DNA from: a virus
Direction: 5' to 3' (one strand)
Virus record (IMG/VR): IMGVR_UViG_3300025131_000322
Coordinates: 1 to 27,691 of that record
DNA: 27,691 nucleotides
Shown here: positions 24,314 through 27,691 of the stretch, one piece after another
How the letters are laid out: each line of letters starts with the position of its first letter
How positions within the stretch are numbered: position 1 is the stretch's first letter
Translations under genes and position numbers: made by a program
The notes under the pieces: model-generated
Told to the model about the DNA's origin: nothing
Databases searched by the model: none
Seen by the model: only the letters and a program-made list of their open reading frames with translations

Positions 24314-24528
24314 TGGAAGGCTGGCGCGATTTTTTAGGTAAGGCTCGCAAGAAGCCGAAGCCCGAAGAAGAAGAGGATGAACCATCGTCGGTAGTAAAAG
24401 CTTTAATGATTCGCGGTGGCCTAACAAGAAAACAAGCCGAAGTAATGGTAAAACAGCAAGTTGAATTAGAGGAAGACCTTGAAGAGGGTTGGAAAAAAGG
24501 CGCCGACGAAGATTTTATCAAAGTATAA
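24301..24528 (+). CDS. Small charged protein with MKLIMEGW N-terminus (75 aa)
   Basis: I cannot assign a function. The protein begins MKLIMEGWRDFLGKARKKPK, an amphipathic helix with basic end, followed by an acidic run PEEEEDEPSS, a helical segment VVKALMIRGGLTRKQAEVMV with UBA-like character, and an acidic tail ending DEDFIKV. T4 internal head proteins carry a short N-terminal capsid-targeting peptide of loosely similar character (MKTYQEFI...), so packaging into the head is one idea; this is only inference. A GTG at 24298 could add one residue. The gene lies 15 bases after UvsX and just before the exonuclease promoter. Confidence 0.6.
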   Translation: MKLIMEGWRDFLGKARKKPKPEEEEDEPSSVVKALMIRGGLTRKQAEVMVKQQVELEEDLEEGWKKGADEDFIKV

Positions 24529-24540
24529 AAAACTAAACCC

Positions 24541-24569
24541 TTGACTTCGAAGCTCCTGTGAGGTATACT
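24541..24569 (+). promoter_or_regulatory. Sigma70-type promoter before the 5'-3' exonuclease gene
   Basis: TTGACT (24541-24546) and TATACT (24564-24569) are separated by 17 bases, each box matching five of six consensus positions. The expected start of transcription is near 24576, about 25 bases before the ATG at 24600. It is the clearest host-type promoter in the window and would drive the exonuclease, helicase and reductase genes as an early operon. It lies in a palindrome (24549-24581). Confidence 0.75.
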
Positions 24570-24581
24570 CATAGGAGCTTC
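24549..24581. promoter_or_regulatory. 33-bp palindrome overlapping the promoter (possible operator)
   Basis: The arms GAAGCTCCT (24549-24557) and AGGAGCTTC (24573-24581) are perfect inverted repeats. Inside them TGAG and CTCA continue the symmetry, with one G-T position, giving 14 paired positions around GTATA. The -10 box overlaps the centre and right arm. No T run follows on either strand, so it is a poor terminator. It may be the binding site of a dimeric regulator, or form a hairpin in read-through RNA. Confidence 0.55.
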
Positions 24582-24599
24582 ATACGTTAGGGGATACAC

Positions 24600-25568
24600 A
24601 TGAAAAGAGTAATGATCGTTGACGCTCTCAACGCCTATTTCAGGGCGTTTATCGTCAACCCGAGCCTGTCTACTCACGGGCAGCCCATCGGTGGCTTAAA
24701 AGGCTTCCTAGGCATCTTGCAGAAGCTGTGTCGGGACATCAAGCCAGACACGGTGATGATTATCTGGGATGGCCCCGGCGGCAGCCGCAAGAGACGAGAA
24801 CAAAATAAGAACTATAAGGCCGGCCGCAAGCCCATTCGAGTCAATCGACAGACCGATTTGACTGATGAGCAGCAGCGAGCCAATATGGCGTGGCAGCAAC
24901 TGCGTCTGATGGAATACCTCAACGAGTTACCAGTTGTACAACTACGTTTTGATGAAGTAGAGGCCGACGACGTAATAGCATACGCTACGCAAGTCGAACA
25001 GTTCAAGGGTTGGCAGAAGGTAATTGTGTCGAGTGACAAGGATTTCATTCAATTGTGTAATGATGAGACAGTATTGTTTCGGCCCATCCAAAAGAAGGTT
25101 CATAACAAGTTAAACATTGTGGAGGATTTTGATATCCATCCTCGCAACTTTGCGATGGCCCGGGCTATTGCCGGGGACCCCTCGGACAATCTTAAAGGAG
25201 TGCCTAGAGCAGGCTTGAAAAGTATTTCAAAAAACTTAAAATTTCTCAAAGAGGATAAGGACGCGACATTGCAGGAGATTTTTGATTTTTGTCTCAAAAG
25301 TGATTCTAAAGCCAAATTTTTCACGAACGTTTTGGCTCACAGAGATGTAATTATAGAGAACTATAAATTGATGCAACTTTACGCTCCCGCACTCTCGTTG
25401 CAGTGCCGCGACAAGGTGCACTATGCACTGGATAATTTTGAATACGATTATAATAAAACCGAGGTTATTCGCATGATGAATCAAGATGGGTTTGGGGTGT
25501 TTAACTGGGATGATCTACACGCCACAATGAATCGGTTTTGTACCGAACGGCCGCTGCAAGACAAGTAG
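24600..25568 (+). CDS. 5'-3' exonuclease / flap endonuclease (T4 RNase H / FEN family)
   Basis: The enzyme removes RNA primers and 5' flaps during lagging-strand synthesis. Family motifs are in order: VDALNAYFRAF (D8), WDGPGGSRKRRE (D57, with basic residues), EVEADD (119-124), VSSDKDF (D146, D148) and GDPSDNLKGVP (192-202). The last group begins the helix-three-turn region, although the usual GIGPKTA is changed to RAGLKSI. The length (322 aa) equals the normal range (T4 RNase H, 305). Because the DNA polymerase here has no exonuclease domain of its own, this separate enzyme probably does primer removal. The ATG is preceded by aggggat. Confidence 0.9.
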   Translation: MKRVMIVDALNAYFRAFIVNPSLSTHGQPIGGLKGFLGILQKLCRDIKPDTVMIIWDGPGGSRKRREQNKNYKAGRKPIRVNRQTDLTDEQQRANMAWQQLRLMEYLNELPVVQLRFDEVEADDVIAYATQVEQFKGWQKVIVSSDKDFIQLCNDETVLFRPIQKKVHNKLNIVEDFDIHPRNFAMARAIAGDPSDNLKGVPRAGLKSISKNLKFLKEDKDATLQEIFDFCLKSDSKAKFFTNVLAHRDVIIENYKLMQLYAPALSLQCRDKVHYALDNFEYDYNKTEVIRMMNQDGFGVFNWDDLHATMNRFCTERPLQDK

Positions 25569-25574
25569 GGTGAG

Positions 25575-26957
25575 ATGGTGACACGGGCGATGAAAATTAA
25601 GAGCGACTCTGTAAACTTTTCCAAGTACGGCAAGACCTTCCAGGAAAAGCTTTGCATGGTAATTTTAGATGATCGCTCATTCGCCGATCAAATTGAAGAG
25701 GTACTCGATGTAGGATTCTTGGAACTTAATTATCTTAAACTCTTCTTGAATAAAATTTTTAACTATCGGAAGAAATATGGCGTTCATCCGTCGCGCGATA
25801 TTATGAAAACCATACTTCGATCAGAGCTCGATAATGAAAATGAGCTTACCGCCAAGCAGGTACGAGAGTTTTACGTGCGTAGTCAGGTGACCGACTTAAG
25901 CGACATGGAGTATATAAAAGATACTTCCCTAGATTTCTGTAAGAAGCAGAACCTAAAGTCAGCAATGGTAAAGTCTATTCAGTTACTCCAGACTTCATCC
26001 TTTGATGAAATTTCTCAGGTCATTAATGATTCTTTAAAGCTCGGCATTAATGGTGATGAGGGCTATGATTATAAGAAAGACTTTGAAGAACGTTTTAAGC
26101 CGCGATTTCGCAACCCCATCAGTACGGGGTGGGATTTGATTGACGATCTGTGTAAAGGGGGCTTGGGACAAAAAGAACTTGGGGTGGTTATAGCGCCTAC
26201 TGGTGCAGGCAAGAGCATGGCTCTGGTCCACTTGGGAACTGAAGCACTCAAGCAAGGGAAAACGGTTGTTCATTATACTTTGGAACTCCAAGATACTGTA
26301 GTGGCTTCTCGCTATGATTCCTGTCTTACGCAAATTCCCCTCCAAAATTTGGTGGCCTTCAAAGAAAAGATTTACGAAGAGGTACAGGACATTGAAGGTA
26401 AATTAATTGTTAAAGAGTATCCTACGAAAACAGCCACCACACAGACGATTCGAAATCATTTAGAAAAACTTAAAATGCGTAATACTGTAGTAGATATGAT
26501 TCTTATTGACTACGGCGATCTGCTACGCCCTCTGCGTTATCTTAAAGAGAAGCGCAATGAGTTGGAATCTATTTATGAGGAACTCCGAGCTATCGCTACC
26601 GAGTATCAAGTACCGGTGTGGACGGCATCCCAGACTAATCGTTCGGGCCTTAATGCCGAAGTTATTACAATGGAGTCTATTTCAGAAGCCTTTAATAAGT
26701 GCTTTGTATCTGATTTTATTTTTACTATATCACGAACAGTAGAAGATAAAATGACTAATAGGGGGAGAGTGTTCGTGGCTAAAAATAGAAATGGACCTGA
26801 TGGACTCGTGTTCCCACTTTTCATGGACACGTCCAATGTTTGTATTAAGGTTCTTGAAGCTTCAGAAGATGATGAAATTATTGAAGTGAGCGCCAAGAAG
26901 CAAAAAGAAGATCTATTTGAAAAATATAAGAAATTTAAGCAGAACAAGGGAGGTTAG
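25575..26957 (+). CDS. Replicative DNA helicase, DnaB/gp41-like
   Basis: The hexameric helicase unwinds DNA at the phage replication fork. The N-terminal part (residues 1-150) is helical. The RecA-type motor follows: Walker A APTGAGKS (207-214), catalytic E237 in TLELQ, Walker B MILIDYGDLL with D312, and TASQTNR (350-356) with the conserved Gln. A Lys-rich C-terminal tail ends the protein. The length of 460 aa is close to T4 gp41 (475). It starts 6 bases after the exonuclease stop with gggtgag as ribosome site; an alternative ATG at 25590 is possible. No primase is visible in the window. Confidence 0.92.
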   Translation: MVTRAMKIKSDSVNFSKYGKTFQEKLCMVILDDRSFADQIEEVLDVGFLELNYLKLFLNKIFNYRKKYGVHPSRDIMKTILRSELDNENELTAKQVREFYVRSQVTDLSDMEYIKDTSLDFCKKQNLKSAMVKSIQLLQTSSFDEISQVINDSLKLGINGDEGYDYKKDFEERFKPRFRNPISTGWDLIDDLCKGGLGQKELGVVIAPTGAGKSMALVHLGTEALKQGKTVVHYTLELQDTVVASRYDSCLTQIPLQNLVAFKEKIYEEVQDIEGKLIVKEYPTKTATTQTIRNHLEKLKMRNTVVDMILIDYGDLLRPLRYLKEKRNELESIYEELRAIATEYQVPVWTASQTNRSGLNAEVITMESISEAFNKCFVSDFIFTISRTVEDKMTNRGRVFVAKNRNGPDGLVFPLFMDTSNVCIKVLEASEDDEIIEVSAKKQKEDLFEKYKKFKQNKGG

Positions 26958-26959
26958 AC

Positions 26960-27691
26960 ATGTTTGACGAAAGCGAAGTGAGAGGGGCGACTCTCAACTA
27001 TTTTAATGGGGATGAGCTTGCGACCAATGTCTTCATGACAAAGTATTGTTTGCGAGACAAAAAGGGGAATTTTATGGAAAAAACCCCGGCTGACATGCAC
27101 CGCCGCATGGCTAAAGAGTTTGCACGGATTGAAGCTCAGTTTGAGACAGACCGCACGGGCCCCGTAGCGGGCAACACTTATGCACACCGCGCAGGCCCTC
27201 ACCTCTCTGAAGATGAAATTTATTCGTTTTTGAAAGATTTTAAATATATTGTCCCGCAGGGTTCGCCCATGATGGGAATAGGAAATAACCATGTTAATGT
27301 ATCTCTCTCTAATTGTGTTGTTGTCGACAACCCCCAGGACAGTGTTTCGTCCATTATGGATGCTGGCAAAGACCTTGCTAACTTGTTTAAACGTCGCTGT
27401 GGTGTTGGGCTTGATATTTCTGATCTGCGTCCCGAGGGCGCTCCCGTTAACAACTCTGCTCGGACTACTACTGGCGCTTGGAGCTTTGCTGATTTTTACT
27501 CCTATGTCTGTCGGATGATTGGACAGAATGGTCGCCGCGGCGCCTTAATGGTCTCACTCGACATCCGGCACCCGGATATAGAAAAGTTTATTACTATGAA
27601 AAGAGACCTTACTAAGGTGACCGGCGCCAACGTATCAGTGAAAATAACTGATGCTTTTATGGAGGCGGTTGAGAACAAGGAAATGTTTACG
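26960..27691 (+). CDS. Ribonucleotide reductase large subunit, probably class II (3' partial)
   Basis: The enzyme makes deoxyribonucleotides for phage replication. Only the first 244 residues lie in the window, and the frame stays open to the right edge. Typical segments are VPQGSPMMGIGN (98-109), LSNCVVVDNPQDS with C119 as likely first redox Cys, CGVGLDISDLRPEGAPV (147-163), GRRGALMVSLDIRHPDIEKF and NVSVKITDAFMEAVE. The last two agree better with adenosylcobalamin-dependent class II enzymes than with class I NrdA; the class is therefore probable and not proven, because the radical site is outside the window. The ATG lies two bases after the helicase stop with gggagg upstream. Confidence 0.87.
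   Translation, partial: MFDESEVRGATLNYFNGDELATNVFMTKYCLRDKKGNFMEKTPADMHRRMAKEFARIEAQFETDRTGPVAGNTYAHRAGPHLSEDEIYSFLKDFKYIVPQGSPMMGIGNNHVNVSLSNCVVVDNPQDSVSSIMDAGKDLANLFKRRCGVGLDISDLRPEGAPVNNSARTTTGAWSFADFYSYVCRMIGQNGRRGALMVSLDIRHPDIEKFITMKRDLTKVTGANVSVKITDAFMEAVENKEMFT

Noticed and set aside
24549-24581. Palindrome read as an intrinsic terminator
   Set aside because: No T run follows the stem on either strand, and the -35/-10 boxes with 17-base spacing give a better explanation.
1-27691. tRNA genes, CRISPR arrays, IS elements, inteins and homing endonucleases
   Set aside because: None was seen when reading both strands; gaps between genes are too short for most of them. A tRNAscan-SE or repeat search would be decisive.

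Overview
The window is part of a contractile-tailed (myovirus) phage genome with a T4-like virion module. Every gene I accept is on the + strand, packed tightly and often overlapping by a few bases. No tRNA, rRNA, CRISPR array, IS element or host housekeeping gene was seen. The host cannot be named from the sequence.

Head and neck (2-4816): the 3' part of a gp22-like prohead scaffold gene, a gp23-like major capsid protein followed by a strong intrinsic terminator (2508-2540), a gp13-like neck protein and a gp15-like tail terminator/sheath stabiliser.

Tail and baseplate (4882-19022): a long gp18-like sheath protein, a gp19-like tube protein, a gp26-type baseplate/tail assembly protein with two Cys-x2-Cys pairs, a 52-aa partner that begins just after a T7 run, a 110-aa unknown, the tape measure, a tube-cap/baseplate protein, a gp53-like LysM-type wedge protein, a 1373-aa probable baseplate hub protein and a 451-aa unknown. 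The gene order differs from T4, where 13, 15, 18 and 19 lie before 22 and 23.

Replication and nucleotide metabolism (19034-27691): a very short family A DNA polymerase without an exonuclease domain, an NTP pyrophosphohydrolase and a divergent tubulin/FtsZ-like protein, these three joined by 4-base ATGA/GTGA overlaps. Next come a gp32-like zinc SSB, a 62-aa histone H1 (Hc1)-like protein, a 163-aa unknown, a 53-aa predicted membrane protein, UvsX/RecA, a 75-aa acidic/basic protein, a FEN-type 5'-3' exonuclease, a DnaB/gp41-like helicase and the start of a ribonucleotide reductase. The phage thus joins a T4-like particle and T4-like recombination proteins to a non-T4 polymerase.

Most interesting points: (1) the tubulin/FtsZ-like gene coupled to the polymerase; (2) a repeated hairpin before two small genes in the SSB-UvsX interval, with a compensatory base-pair change; (3) a near-consensus sigma70 promoter inside a 33-bp palindrome before the exonuclease gene; (4) a leader hairpin before the SSB gene that recalls the T4 gene 32 operator; (5) a possible +1/-2 frameshift site in the tail chaperone position; (6) the compact polymerase with Ala at the second carboxylate of motif C.
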